From positions 2,199,001-2,263,000 of the forward strand of contig NC_019701.1 of assembly GCF_000317065.1 (NCBI RefSeq): a DNA stretch of 64,000 nucleotides. Direction: 5' to 3'. Under the pieces are notes generated by a model, which saw only the letters and a program-made list of their open reading frames with translations, made no database searches and was not told where the DNA came from. Positions within the stretch are counted from its first letter, which is position 1, and the number at the start of each line of letters is the position of its first letter. The translations under genes were made by a program, and so were the position numbers. Positions 47,757 through 57,225 of the stretch are shown one piece after another. The stretch comes from Pseudanabaena sp. PCC 7367 (GTDB lineage Bacteria; Cyanobacteriota; Cyanobacteriia; Pseudanabaenales; Pseudanabaenaceae).

Positions 47757-48059
47757 TTACTGCCCAAACTGCCGCTGTGCATTTTCAAATGCTTTACCAA
47801 GTTCATTCCAGGCATTTTCAAACCCTTCCCGAATCTCGTGCCAGGCATCTTCACTAGCTTGCTGCATCTCAGCGAACTTGGCTTGAGCAGCATCACGTCT
47901 GGTGTAAAGTTCTTCTAGTTTGGTGTTGAACTCAACCGACGCATCAGCCTTAGCTTGATCAGCCTTGGCCTTAAGCTCATCGATCTGGGCATTAAGCTTA
48001 TCTAATTGAGCTTTAACCTTTTCTTGATAGGCTTGCTTAGTTTCAGTTGGCATATTCAT
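47757..48059 (-). CDS. Coiled-coil stress-type protein (resembles the sll1863 group)
   Basis: This 100-residue protein is almost wholly helical with heptads (KVKAQLDKLNAQIDELKAKA, then ADASVEFNTKLEELYTRRDA) and a Trp/Phe-rich C-terminal repeat (AWHEIREGFENAWNELGKAFENA). It recalls the cyanobacterial sll1863-type protein induced by stress, from memory only. I chose ATG 48059 with AGGAG ten bases upstream. Its neighbour is an Hlip gene, which supports a light-stress link. Confidence 0.7.
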   Translation of the reverse strand: MNMPTETKQAYQEKVKAQLDKLNAQIDELKAKADQAKADASVEFNTKLEELYTRRDAAQAKFAEMQQASEDAWHEIREGFENAWNELGKAFENAQRQFGQ

Positions 48060-48343
48060 ATGTATTTTTCTCCTAACGAACAATATTTATTTTGTGTTTT
48101 TGTGTGGGAAATTGAAATGCACTCGATCGCATCTCAAACCCTGCTTGTATAGCGCTATACCCTTTGGGTTAGAACTTAGATTGAGACTATCTCTTTACGA
48201 TTGACTCAGTTTCTTCCACAGAACAGAGGAGATGTCCTAACTAAAGTGGGGTAAGGCCATAACTGGGTGTCTAATTTACAATCACTCGATCGATATGTGG
48301 TTTGCCGATCGTCGATCGTTAAATATTTACACCTAATTTGCAT

Positions 48344-48724
48344 CTACAGACTCATTAAATTAGTAATTAGACCCTGGCCAGTGATCATTTCTGTAATCAA
48401 TAGCGATACAAAACCAATCATCGCTAGGCGACCGTTAAAGGTTTCGGCAAACTTGGTAAATCCAAACTTTGATTCATTTTGGTAATAGGGCTCAGGCGTA
48501 ACGGGATAGTTGTTGCTGAGTCCTTCTTGGTCAACTGTATAGCCAGAAGTAGTTTTAGCCTGTTGATTATCATTTTCTTCAGCCGCTTGCACCGCACGAG
48601 GGGTGTTAGGCGGTTCAGCGCCTTCGTCTTTCTGGCGGGCAGCAACTTCAGCCGGAACTAATTCACTACCATCACTAAGGTTAGGATCTTTAACTAATTC
48701 TTGGGTGTCGTGTTGGTTAGCCAT
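48344..48724 (-). CDS. High-light-inducible protein (Hlip) with long N-terminus
   Basis: The single chlorophyll-binding helix is FAETFNGRLAMIGFVSLLITE (ExxNxRxAM type) followed by GQGL. A polar N-terminal extension of about 85 residues, longer than usual for Hlips, precedes it. The protein is 126 residues and thylakoid-bound by a single helix. AGGAG lies before the ATG. First gene of the small stress cluster. Confidence 0.9.
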   Translation of the reverse strand: MANQHDTQELVKDPNLSDGSELVPAEVAARQKDEGAEPPNTPRAVQAAEENDNQQAKTTSGYTVDQEGLSNNYPVTPEPYYQNESKFGFTKFAETFNGRLAMIGFVSLLITEMITGQGLITNLMSL

Positions 48725-49090
48725 ATATATATTTAACTCCTATTAACTATTGTTTTAGCTCAAACAGCTACTGTGCAAGTAATTAACTATGTACATCGAT
48801 AAAGTGAACATCTAGTGAATGTCTCAACCTTTTGTTGATATAAAGCATATAAAGATTTAATTTACTAGACTCAAATTTAGTGTAATACAACTTTAGTACG
48901 ATTGAATTACTTTGTAACTGCATTTGTTATACTTAGACTAACTTAATTACCTGTGGCATGTCAATACCAAAAGGAGTATTTTGTATTTACAAAAGAAGTG
49001 TATAGTATATACTGTTATTACTACTGCAACTTAACTAAACTATTAGTGTTTGTGCAAGTAACAGTAATTTGTAGTTATCAAAAGGGCGTT
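48725..49090. other. Divergent upstream region of the Hlip and RHH genes
   Basis: This very AT-rich region of 366 bp holds the RHH promoter/operator listed separately. No other gene. Confidence 0.4.
48986..49013 (+). promoter_or_regulatory. Promoter with palindromic operator upstream of the RHH gene
   Basis: TTTACA at 48986-48991 and TATACT at 49008-49013 are separated by 16 bp. The perfect palindrome AGTATATACT at 49004-49013 overlaps the -10 box, an arrangement expected for autorepression by a dimeric ribbon-helix-helix protein. Confidence 0.5.
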
Positions 49091-49255
49091 ATGGCTAGGA
49101 CCAAACCACCTTCAAATAAAGTTATGAGTATTCGACTTACTGAGTCTGAGTTTAAGCAACTCGAAAAATATTGTATTGACAAGGGCAAGACTAAAACTGA
49201 AGCGATCAGAAATATGATTCGTAGATTACGAGCCGATCGATCGGCTGGATCGTAG
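49091..49255 (+). CDS. Small ribbon-helix-helix (CopG-like) DNA-binding protein
   Basis: This 54-residue protein has strand VMSIRLTESEF and helices FKQLEKYCIDKGKTKTEAIRNMIRRL, the classic RHH pattern. An AAGGG ribosome site precedes ATG 49091; longer frames starting at 48953 read through noncoding-looking sequence. No toxin gene adjoins it. It may repress its own promoter. Confidence 0.7.
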   Translation: MARTKPPSNKVMSIRLTESEFKQLEKYCIDKGKTKTEAIRNMIRRLRADRSAGS

Positions 49256-49355
49256 GTTACGTTACTACTACATCATTATTCATGCGATCGCATTGCGCAT
49301 TAATTTATGCATTAATTTATTAGTATTTTGGGGTGGATGGTTAACAGTTCATGTA

Positions 49356-49388
49356 TCAGAACTATTTCAGAACTATTTCAGAACTATT
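49356..49388. repeat. Tandem 11-bp repeat, three exact units
   Basis: TCAGAACTATT occurs three times head to tail. Confidence 0.85.
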
Positions 49389-49491
49389 AAAGTTACTGTG
49401 CCACCGCCTGAATCAATAGCCTTGATCAATAAATTTTGGGCCGACTAATTTGTTGCGATCGCAAAATAACTAATCCACAATCAAAATCAAA

Positions 49492-49522
49492 GAGACCTCA
49501 AATTCAATGAAAATGAGATCTC
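49492..49522 (-). terminator. Terminator of the RTX gene
   Basis: On the minus strand GAGATCTCA pairs with TGAGGTCTC (one G-U) and is followed by TTTGATTTTG. It lies just past the RTX stop. Confidence 0.6.
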
Positions 49523-49574
49523 AAGATGAATAACTTACTGATCGCTCTAATCGCTACACATACGCTGCAAGCAA

Positions 49575-50360
49575 TTAGCCAAGTCCTAATGCTGGATCGC
49601 TCGTGTTTACCACCTCAAGTACATTCAATACGGTATTCACATCACTGACGCCCGCGACCACGCCAATCACCTCATTGGTTGCAAAGCTGCGTAACACAGC
49701 ATCCAGAGATGAGGCGGTTGCCTGGACTTGAGGCACATCTTCGATACTAATGGAAATATCAAATTCACCAAAATCAGACACAACCACTACCCGATCGCCC
49801 TCGAAGGCATTGAAGTCTAGGGCAACATCAGCCGAGTTGGGATCGAATTGACCAACCGCAGTCGCAGCCCGGAAGACAAAGGTATCAGCACCAAAGCCAC
49901 CAGTCAGGTCATCAATACCAAAATCGCCAACTATAATATCGTTGCCATTTCCCCCATTGACGGCATCATTCCCCTGGCCGCCGCGCACAAAGTCATTGCC
50001 ATCTTCACCATTCACAATGTCATTATCACGATTGCCATTGACCACATCATCGCCAAAACCACCATCAACCGTGTCATCGTTGCGGCCGCCGCGCAAATAG
50101 TCGTCGCCATCAACCCCATCAAGGAAGTCATTATCCTGGTTGCCATTGACCACATCAGTGCCAAATGAACCAGTAATTACATCAGCAGAACCAAATGCCC
50201 TCACCCCAGCTGGATTAAATTGGCTGATGTCCGCGGACAAGGTTTCCACATCCACAAAATCGGTCAGGTCGAAAAACTGGCCAAACACAGCTCCATTAGC
50301 AGCACCAAACACTAAATCTTGATATAGATTGATCGTGGAGGCATCTTGAATAATTGGCAT
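49575..50360 (-). CDS. RTX-type calcium-binding repeat protein
   Basis: This 261-residue protein has about ten nonapeptides of the GGxGxDxxx type (GGFGDDVVNGNRDNDIVNG and neighbours) over residues 60-160, a calcium-binding parallel beta-roll, then a C-terminal domain beginning FGADTFVFRAATAVG. There is no N-terminal signal peptide, so export by a type I system through a C-terminal signal is expected. Function, perhaps surface layer or adhesion, is unknown. Confidence 0.85.
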   Translation of the reverse strand: MPIIQDASTINLYQDLVFGAANGAVFGQFFDLTDFVDVETLSADISQFNPAGVRAFGSADVITGSFGTDVVNGNQDNDFLDGVDGDDYLRGGRNDDTVDGGFGDDVVNGNRDNDIVNGEDGNDFVRGGQGNDAVNGGNGNDIIVGDFGIDDLTGGFGADTFVFRAATAVGQFDPNSADVALDFNAFEGDRVVVVSDFGEFDISISIEDVPQVQATASSLDAVLRSFATNEVIGVVAGVSDVNTVLNVLEVVNTSDPALGLG

Positions 50361-51212
50361 AATTTATAATCCTTAAGTCATTTCTACTCACAGCTATGCG
50401 ATCGATCGCAATTAGTATCTGTTGATTGTCTTATCAAAGAAGTTGGGTATCTATTTTTGATGGACAGCAACTTCTTGCCCTCACAATCCACCTGGCAAAA
50501 ACGATCGCACTTTCAATTATATCTATTAACTCGATCGAGTTAGTTTAATATTTATTGGTGTGGTTGATTAAGGGTTTAAATATTTTTTTGATTGACAATT
50601 TTAGAGCTATTTTTATTCAGTTGAAACTAATTTCATATTTTGGCTGATGCCTATATTCACTGAACAATAATAATGTAATAATTTTCACAATCGTGAAACA
50701 GGCGCTATGGATTAAGGATTGTAGAAATATTTATTGATAGGGAACAAATAACTATTTTATTCGTCTTATTTAAATTGGTTTGATAATATAAACAAACTTT
50801 TGCTTTATAGAATTGTGGGTATAAGCTAAATTGAAATAGCTTTAATTTATAGAATAGTAAAATTATTTGCGATTTGAATGTTGCAGCTTTTTTGTAAGAT
50901 CTAAATTAGTGGATTTAAGTTGACGATCGCAGTAGTAAATTGCTATTGGTTGAGATAGGATTTAATTACTTTGGTTAATTAACTATTTCTAACTATTGAT
51001 TAATATTGATTAATCGCGCTGTCCCAAGCACTGTGTAGCATCACTAGCATCAACGAAAGATTGGGCTTGAGATTGAATCTAGAATCTTGGCGGTGCAGTT
51101 ATGGAAATAAAAAAGTGATGAGTACGAGTAACCCGGTGCTAGGGCTGGGTGAATTTTATCCTGAGTACATTGTATTTGTGCCACTTGCAAACTTAAATTT
51201 TGAGAAGAATTC
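50361..51212. other. Long AT-rich intergenic region
   Basis: These 852 bp separate divergent genes for two exported proteins. I see no gene, tRNA or strong hairpin; it is markedly AT-rich at 50540-50960. Confidence 0.4.
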
Positions 51213-52220
51213 ATGAACAAGAAATTAAAACAAGTATTAAGTAGATCTACTTTTGCAGCAGCCTCTATGACTCTGGCATTGGGTAGCCTGGGTAGCCTTA
51301 CTGCTTTACCCGCCCATGCTGATGATGAGGTGGTCTATGACTGCTATTCGGGGTCGGGACGTTTGGTGGAAGAAGAAGTATCACAAATTGATGCGATCGC
51401 CTTTACGTTGTTTGGTAGCAGGGGTAGTGATGGGATAATCCGAGGGTTGGGTGGGGAATGCCGACCCCAGGAACAAGAAGAAGAACAGCAAACGGTTAAT
51501 AGCGATCGCAGTGTGGATGTGACCTATGTTTCCAGCAAGTCGATCGACAATGATCAAGTGGAAGTTACCTGGAGCTATAAGGGCACTAACTACACCTATA
51601 CCTCAGAGGTTGATTCCTATTACATTCGCAATCGCCGCGAAGCCCGCCCTGCCCGCGATGGGGAACGTGCTGCGCTGCGTACTGCCTATCAGCGAGCCAC
51701 AAATTCCAGCCCCAGTTCGCAAGAAGAGCTACGCCGGTTTGGATTCGTGCCAGAGGTAGGTCAGTTTGCCGTAGTGCGGAACACCTATGAGGAGCGTAAC
51801 TCGGTTCGCCAGTTTGATGCGATGATCAATGACGATCGCCAACGTTGGATTGCCAATTGCCGCACCGAGCAGTTATTCAACGCTTCGCGCCAGGAAGTGA
51901 AGGTAAACAGTCGGGCGATCGGTGACATTGTGGCGTTTGTTTGCACCGAGAATATTACGGCGCAGAACCCTGACAACAATGAAGATCTCCGCAGCTTTGG
52001 CAATATGCCTGGCTATGGTGATTTCTCGGTGGTGCGTAACACCTACTATGCCAGTAATGCAATTCTGGAGTTTGATGCGATCGTGGTGGGTCAGCGGCAG
52101 CGCTGGGATGCCAATTGTCGCACCGGTGAGTTGTTTGATGCTAACGATCGCCGCTTAAGCACTAGCAGCATGACGCGGAGTGTGGCTAGTTTTGTGTGCC
52201 GCGATGGTTCTAATAATTAA
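51213..52220 (+). CDS. Secreted protein with a duplicated cysteine-containing domain
   Basis: This 335-residue protein has a signal peptide (SMTLALGSLGSLTALPAHA). Two homologous units of about 75 residues form its C-terminal half: each has a FxVVRNTY...F DA...RQRW.ANCRT..LF.A pattern and ends in FVC. Each unit carries an NCRT cysteine and an FVC cysteine, likely a disulfide. No family recognised. It is probably periplasmic or released. Confidence 0.75.
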   Translation: MNKKLKQVLSRSTFAAASMTLALGSLGSLTALPAHADDEVVYDCYSGSGRLVEEEVSQIDAIAFTLFGSRGSDGIIRGLGGECRPQEQEEEQQTVNSDRSVDVTYVSSKSIDNDQVEVTWSYKGTNYTYTSEVDSYYIRNRREARPARDGERAALRTAYQRATNSSPSSQEELRRFGFVPEVGQFAVVRNTYEERNSVRQFDAMINDDRQRWIANCRTEQLFNASRQEVKVNSRAIGDIVAFVCTENITAQNPDNNEDLRSFGNMPGYGDFSVVRNTYYASNAILEFDAIVVGQRQRWDANCRTGELFDANDRRLSTSSMTRSVASFVCRDGSNN

Positions 52221-52268
52221 GCAGCACTAGTTTTTGATCAATGATCGCAAACTAGAATAATAAGCAGG

Positions 52269-52300
52269 GGTGGTTATTTAGTTAATCACCTTTGCTTTTT
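52269..52300 (+). terminator. Terminator after the secreted-protein gene
   Basis: GGTGGTTA at 52269-52276 pairs with TAATCACC at 52283-52290 (one G-U), followed by TTTGCTTTTT. Confidence 0.65.
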
Positions 52301-52338
52301 GTGATTTGGCTTTTCTTTTCTTTGCTGGCGGGGAAATT

Positions 52339-52950
52339 ATGGATAAGTGGCGATCGCTCCTCTCGCAAATTAATTTCACTGGTGCTGAGTATCCAACCTT
52401 TACTGATACTGAGATCGAGGAGTTTGAGCAAAAGACAGGGATTATTCTGCCTCAAGATTGCAAGGACTACTGTAAAGTTTTTGGCAATGGTATGTTTAGC
52501 GAACTCTACGATATCAATTGCTTAAATGCAAAGATGGCTGAAGAGTGCAAAGATGATCTACTAATTAGTTGGAATATGGAGCGGGATTCTCTCACTAAGC
52601 TCATAAACAGATTTGGTATTAGCAAAGAAGAAGAAGAAGAACTTACACAGGTTAACCAGATAATTGAGCTAATTACCAGATCTTTCGTTTTTGCATCAAA
52701 AGAAGAACAGTTTTTTCTTTGGGATTTAGATAGCTATAATAATCTCAACAGGAGTTATAAAATATGGACCGTAGAACTTGAACTACCATATTTTTATTGT
52801 ATAGGTTCTGACTTCTTTGAATTTGCTAGAGATTTTTGTTTAGGTCTTAACCGCCATAAATACGACTATATGCACACATCAATGCGACCTGAAATCTATG
52901 AGGATTTGGTTGGCTTTGAGCGTTTCCCAAAAGAGTATGGCTATGACTAA
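52339..52950 (+). CDS. SMI1/KNR4 (SUKH)-like protein
   Basis: This protein of about 203 residues begins MDKWRSLLSQINF, and its FTDTEIEEFEQKTGIILPQDCKDYCKVFGNGMF segment is the SUKH signature (xEIxxFExxxGxxLPxDYxxF). SUKH proteins often act as immunity proteins to contact-dependent or polymorphic toxins. I chose ATG 52339 with GGGGAAA upstream. No toxin gene is adjacent. AT-richer than neighbours. Confidence 0.7.
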   Translation: MDKWRSLLSQINFTGAEYPTFTDTEIEEFEQKTGIILPQDCKDYCKVFGNGMFSELYDINCLNAKMAEECKDDLLISWNMERDSLTKLINRFGISKEEEEELTQVNQIIELITRSFVFASKEEQFFLWDLDSYNNLNRSYKIWTVELELPYFYCIGSDFFEFARDFCLGLNRHKYDYMHTSMRPEIYEDLVGFERFPKEYGYD

Positions 52951-53003
52951 TTAAGTCAAATAAATGACTGATAAGTGGCGATCGCCCCATCCCCAAACAA
53001 TTG

Positions 53004-53924
53004 CTAAACCTGAGTAATCCAATCGCCATACTTAGGCAAAAGCCCATGCGTCGCTTTGCTATAAAGATCCTTCAGCTTTTGGGTAATACTGCCCACATTG
53101 CCATCACCCACAGTGCGATGCTCAATCTTCACGATCGGTGCCACCTCGGTAGCCGTACCCACAAAGAACGCCTCGTCTGCAATATAAAGCTCGGTGCGAT
53201 CGATCGGCCTAGAAATAGTCTTAATCCCCAGTTCTTTCTCAGCCAATTCCGCGATCGTGCTGCGGGTAATCCCTTCCAGAATGTTTTCCGTGATCGCACT
53301 GGTAACCAATTGCCCATCCCGGACTAAAAACAAATTCATCGCGCTCCCTTCCGCCACATGCCCCTGATTGGTGAGTACAATCATGTCCGCAAAGCCGGAT
53401 TTATGGCCGTCGGTTTTGGCCAGTGCCGTATTCACATAAGCGCCGTTTACCTTCGCCCTGGCTGGGATCGCATTGTCATCCAGTCTGCGCCAGGAAGAAA
53501 CCCCCACATGGATGCCCTTCTCCACATCCAAATAGCCATCCATCGGCACGGTGAACAAGCAAAAATCATCCTGCGTACCATCCACGGTCAAAATTGGCCC
53601 AATTCGCAGGTCTGACTTATAAATAATCGGCCTGATATAAGTAGCACCCTGACATTGATTGCGCTTGATCAAATCGACAGTGAGATCGCCCATTTGCTCA
53701 GCGGTGAGGGTCGGTTGTAATCCTAAAATATGCGCACTTTGCAATAGCCGCTTGTAATGTTCAGCCATCCGAAACACGCCCATCCGCCCTGCTTCTGGCA
53801 ACCAATAGGCTTTGATGCCCTCAAAAACTGCCGTACCATAGAGAAAAGCATGGGTACGCACGCTGATCGTGGCATCGTTCAGGGGCAGGAAGCCACCACG
53901 CAGATAGGCATATTGCTCAGACAT
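53004..53924 (-). CDS. ilvE: Branched-chain amino-acid aminotransferase
   Basis: A class IV PLP transaminase for Leu, Ile and Val. The N-terminal AYLRGGFLPLNDATISVRTHAFLYG and YGTAVFEGIKAY match IlvE, the PLP lysine lies in RAKVNGAYVNTALAKTDG, and AFFVGTATEVAPI is near the C-terminus. At 306 residues it is normal. Single gene. Confidence 0.95.
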   Translation of the reverse strand: MSEQYAYLRGGFLPLNDATISVRTHAFLYGTAVFEGIKAYWLPEAGRMGVFRMAEHYKRLLQSAHILGLQPTLTAEQMGDLTVDLIKRNQCQGATYIRPIIYKSDLRIGPILTVDGTQDDFCLFTVPMDGYLDVEKGIHVGVSSWRRLDDNAIPARAKVNGAYVNTALAKTDGHKSGFADMIVLTNQGHVAEGSAMNLFLVRDGQLVTSAITENILEGITRSTIAELAEKELGIKTISRPIDRTELYIADEAFFVGTATEVAPIVKIEHRTVGDGNVGSITQKLKDLYSKATHGLLPKYGDWITQV

Positions 53925-54127
53925 GTCAGTTTAATAATCTTACTTAAGTAGCTATGGAGGATTAAGACTTAGTGGGCGATCGCCCCTATTAAATCGCTTG
54001 CATTAGTGCGCGTTGAACGAAAAATTTAGCGATCTTTCCCAGGCTGATTAACCTAATAAACTACTATAAGCCAAGTTAGACTGATCCGGCACCGCTAGTT
54101 AGGATTGATTTAGGTGAGCCTGACCCC

Positions 54128-54679
54128 CTAACGATTGCTGTTAATTTGCACCATCTGGGTTTGAATCCGCTGTTGCAATTGGCGATCGCGTTTTTGTGCC
54201 TGGGTAATCCGGTTAAAGGTGGTGTTGTCGAACCCATAGCGGGAAACTTCGGTTTGCGATGCCTTAAACAATTGCTGACAGAGGCTATATATATTGCCTG
54301 GAAGTTCTGTCTGGGATAGATCGCAGACATTTACACCCTTGGTGGCCGCCTGTTGCGATATATTGCCCCACTCTGGCAAACCCTTAGCGTCGGCATAAAT
54401 CTGGCGGCGTTTTCCTTCGATCGCCAATACGGCCTTAGCATAGCGATTCACTTCATCATCACTAATATTCGCCTGGGCTTGGGCAGCAGGTACTTTGATC
54501 GCCGCCAAACTCAAGCATGCCAACAGACCAATACAACCCCTGGTGAAGGCTTTTAGCAAGCTAGTCGATCGCCGTTGTGGGTTTGAGCCAACCGCAGGCA
54601 AAACTAAATTTTGATCTGTGTCTGCATCTAGATCAAAACCAAAACCACTGGAAGATGGCATCAAAAACCGCTTTGTCAT
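54128..54679 (-). CDS. DUF4168-type exported protein
   Basis: This 183-residue protein has a hydrophilic start, an internal signal/membrane segment (GCIGLLACLSLAAIKVPAAQAQA at about 50-72) and a helical domain (ISDDEVNRYAKAVLAIEGKR...NRITQAQKRDRQLQQRI) matching the DUF4168 pattern. Function unknown. The long region before the signal suggests that an internal ATG (MPSSSG) or a leader-like start may be correct. Confidence 0.7.
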   Translation of the reverse strand: MTKRFLMPSSSGFGFDLDADTDQNLVLPAVGSNPQRRSTSLLKAFTRGCIGLLACLSLAAIKVPAAQAQANISDDEVNRYAKAVLAIEGKRRQIYADAKGLPEWGNISQQAATKGVNVCDLSQTELPGNIYSLCQQLFKASQTEVSRYGFDNTTFNRITQAQKRDRQLQQRIQTQMVQINSNR

Positions 54680-55044
54680 AATTCCTCGTCAATCCTAATA
54701 CCACTGTTTAATGGGGGGATTAATTAATATCTATAAAATAATTAAAATCCAGCCCGGTGTGCATTGTGGGTAACCAAGCCCGATAATTGAGCATGATTTA
54801 AATAAATCAGCATAATCAATTCAAGTTGGTTTGGTGTTCGCTAGGCGATTAGCTTTACTTTAAATGTATTAATCAACTACTTGAAAAAGCATAAAGTTAG
54901 CCGCTGAGATTGATAATATTCGCTATAATTTTAAGCTGCTAATTTAGTAATTCAAGCAAGCATATACATTGCCTAGCATAGAAATGCAGCTTTATGCAAC
55001 ATAAATTGCACTGACTACAAGATCGCCATGCTAACTATATGACC
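54680..55044. other. Intergenic region, no gene seen
   Basis: These 365 AT-rich bp lie downstream of prfB and upstream of the DUF4168 gene, both minus strand. Confidence 0.35.
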
Positions 55045-56152
55045 CTAAACCGGTTGATTTTGTTGCCGTAAATAATCCTGAATAAATAAATCCAGATCAC
55101 CATCCATCACATCTTGAATATTGGTGGTTTCAGTGCCAGTGCGTAGGTCTTTCACCATCTGGTAGGGATGGAAAACATAGTTGCGAATTTGATTGCCCCA
55201 GGCTGCTTCGACGATGTCACCACGAATATCGGCGATCTCCTGGGCTCTCTGCTCCTGGGCGATCACCATCAGTTTGGCCTTGAGCAGTTGCATTGCTCGA
55301 TCGCGGTTTTGCAGTTGCGATCGCTCCTGGCTACAACGCACCGAAATCCCAGTGGGGATGTGGGTAATCCGTACCGCAGTTTCTACTTTATTAACATTCT
55401 GGCCACCCTTGCCGCCGGAACGGGTCGTAGAAATATCCAGCTCTTTGGGATCGATGTCGAGTTGTACTTCCTCGTCGATCAATGGCATTACCTCAATCCC
55501 AGCAAAACTGGTCTGGCGTTTGCCATTGGCATTAAACGGTGAAATCCGCACCAGGCGATGGGTGCCCTTCTCGGCGATCAAATAACCATAGGCATAGCGA
55601 CCATGTACCAGGATCGTGGCAGATTTCAGCCCTGCTTCGTCTCCCTCGGAAATATCGGCGATCTGCACTTTGTAGCCCCTGGCCTCGCAAAAGCGGGTAT
55701 ACATGCGCAACAGCATTTCCGCCCAATCCTGGGCATCAGTACCGCCAGCGCCAGCATTGATCGTTAATACTGCATCTTTGGCATCATAGGTGCCAGAAAG
55801 GAGCTGTTCTAGTTCCCAGCGATCGAGCTGATGGGTTAGCTGCTCAATTTCTTCGGTGGCTTCGGCAATCAAGCCAGGATCGGGCTCTAGTTCCAACAAC
55901 TCGGCGATCGCTTCCACATTTTCGATCGTCTTGCGCCAGCGCTGGTATTGCTCCACATAGGTCTTATATTCATTTAGCACCTGCATGGTGCGCTGAGCGG
56001 TGTCGGCATCCTCCCAAAATTCTGGTTGGGCGGCAGTTTGTTCTAGATCGCTAATTTTGGCGCGCAGTTTTGGTAAGTCAAAGATATTCCTGGGCTTTAC
56101 CCAGGCGTTGCGACAAGATCTCGACTTGGCGTTTGATCACACTCAAATCCAT
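55045..56152 (-). CDS. prfB: Peptide chain release factor 2, expressed by programmed +1 frameshift
   Basis: RF2 ends translation at UGA and UAA. The complete gene starts at ATG 56152 (MDLSVIKRQVEILSQRL), reads 24 codons to CTT TGA, shifts +1, and continues as LDLPKLRAKISDLEQ into the main body: catalytic GGQ in SGGKGGQNVNK and GAGGTDAQDWAEML. Total 368 residues, normal for RF2. Without the shift only a product starting near 55986 would be annotated, lacking the N-terminal helices. RF2 shortage raises shifting, so the gene controls itself. Confidence 0.95.
56077..56092 (-). promoter_or_regulatory. prfB recoding site (CTT TGA C, +1)
   Basis: On the minus strand CAGGAATATCTTTGAC carries the shifty CTT codon, the in-frame TGA at 56080-56078 and a following C. 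AGGA upstream resembles the internal Shine-Dalgarno stimulator (AGGGGG in E. coli), though weaker. Confidence 0.92.
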
Positions 56153-56802
56153 AGCGTTAAACTTAATAAACCTAATTTAATCTAGCTGTTTTAATCTAAC
56201 TGTATTTTATTATTTCTGGACGTTGTATCTGCGTGGAATGGTTGAGCAATTAGGCATTACCTGTTATTACCTGTTGCTAAACTTGCTTCTTTGCCTACTT
56301 TAGCCCATTTGAGATTTAGTGGATTAGTAGTTTTAAATAGTTTTCAATTAAGTGCCTTGACGCTGTTAGCTCTGGGATTAGTTTAGAAATATTTTAGGCA
56401 AAGCGACAGATGAGCGCGGGTTACTTGTGCATTGCTCTTCAAGCCTGAAATAACGATCTGCTAACTTGCAGCTTAAAATAATCAGGTATACTGACATCAG
56501 CGCAATCGATCGCCATACAATTCTACTTATTACGCCTATTTGCTGGGTTTTGTGAGTCACATTATTTCCTAAACTTTAATATAGTGGCGTACAGATGTTG
56601 ATGGAGATAGGCTAAGCTAGGGCAAAACTTGGAATAGAGCGATTTATTGGGATCGTACCTATATCTAAATTTGACTAATTAGTTAGTAAGGCTTGTTGCA
56701 AATCGGTAATCTAACGATTGGAACATTATCGAAGCAAATTAAGTCGTTGTGCGTATGCGCCCAAACTATGTGTAAACTTCCCTGGTAGTCAAAAGCAGTC
56801 AA
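56153..56802. other. Intergenic region upstream of prfB and the FHA gene
   Basis: These 650 bp separate divergent genes. A short minus-strand frame at 56378-56560 has no ribosome site or family and is judged noncoding. Confidence 0.4.
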
Positions 56803-57201
56803 ATGAGTAAGGCAAATACCTGTCACACTCTCATCATTACCGACGCTAAAGGTAGTAGGAAGCTGCCTCTAGGAGGGTTGAAATATACCGTTGGGCGGGA
56901 CGTTAGCAATAATATCCAGCTACATTCCAGGTTTGTCTCTCGTCATCATGCTGTTTTGCTCAGAGTGCCTGGGGGCGAACCAGGTATATATTCCTATCGC
57001 ATCATTGACGGCGATCTTTCTGGGAAGCCGAGTGTAAATGGCTTGACCATTAACAGCCACAGTAAGGTAACTTCCCATGATCTCAATCATGGTGATGTGA
57101 TTAGCCTGGCTCCAAATGTCCAGCTTGTGTATTTGATTGATGAAACTAGCGATGGTGTTGCGAGTTCTGAGGCGGATCTGATTGGTTTTGAAAGAAATTA
57201 A
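56803..57201 (+). CDS. FHA-domain protein
   Basis: This 132-residue single FHA domain binds phosphothreonine peptides. The core is YTVGRDVSNNIQL, then SRFVSRHHAVLL (the conserved S-R-H), and SVNGLTIN for the NG motif. It probably reads Ser/Thr kinase signalling. It lies 24 bp before a glutathione S-transferase gene and may be co-transcribed. Confidence 0.9.
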   Translation: MSKANTCHTLIITDAKGSRKLPLGGLKYTVGRDVSNNIQLHSRFVSRHHAVLLRVPGGEPGIYSYRIIDGDLSGKPSVNGLTINSHSKVTSHDLNHGDVISLAPNVQLVYLIDETSDGVASSEADLIGFERN

Positions 57202-57225
57202 AAATAATAATCAATTTAGTTACAT

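Larger units (their letters stand above)
49256..49574. other. Intergenic region with tandem repeat and terminator
   Basis: These 319 bp between convergent genes hold no gene beyond the repeat and terminator listed. Confidence 0.4.

Noticed and set aside
48953-49090. Upstream extension of the RHH frame
   Set aside because: It runs through the promoter and operator; the ATG at 49091 has a proper ribosome site.
56378-56560. 60-codon minus-strand frame
   Set aside because: No family, no ribosome site and intergenic AT-rich composition.
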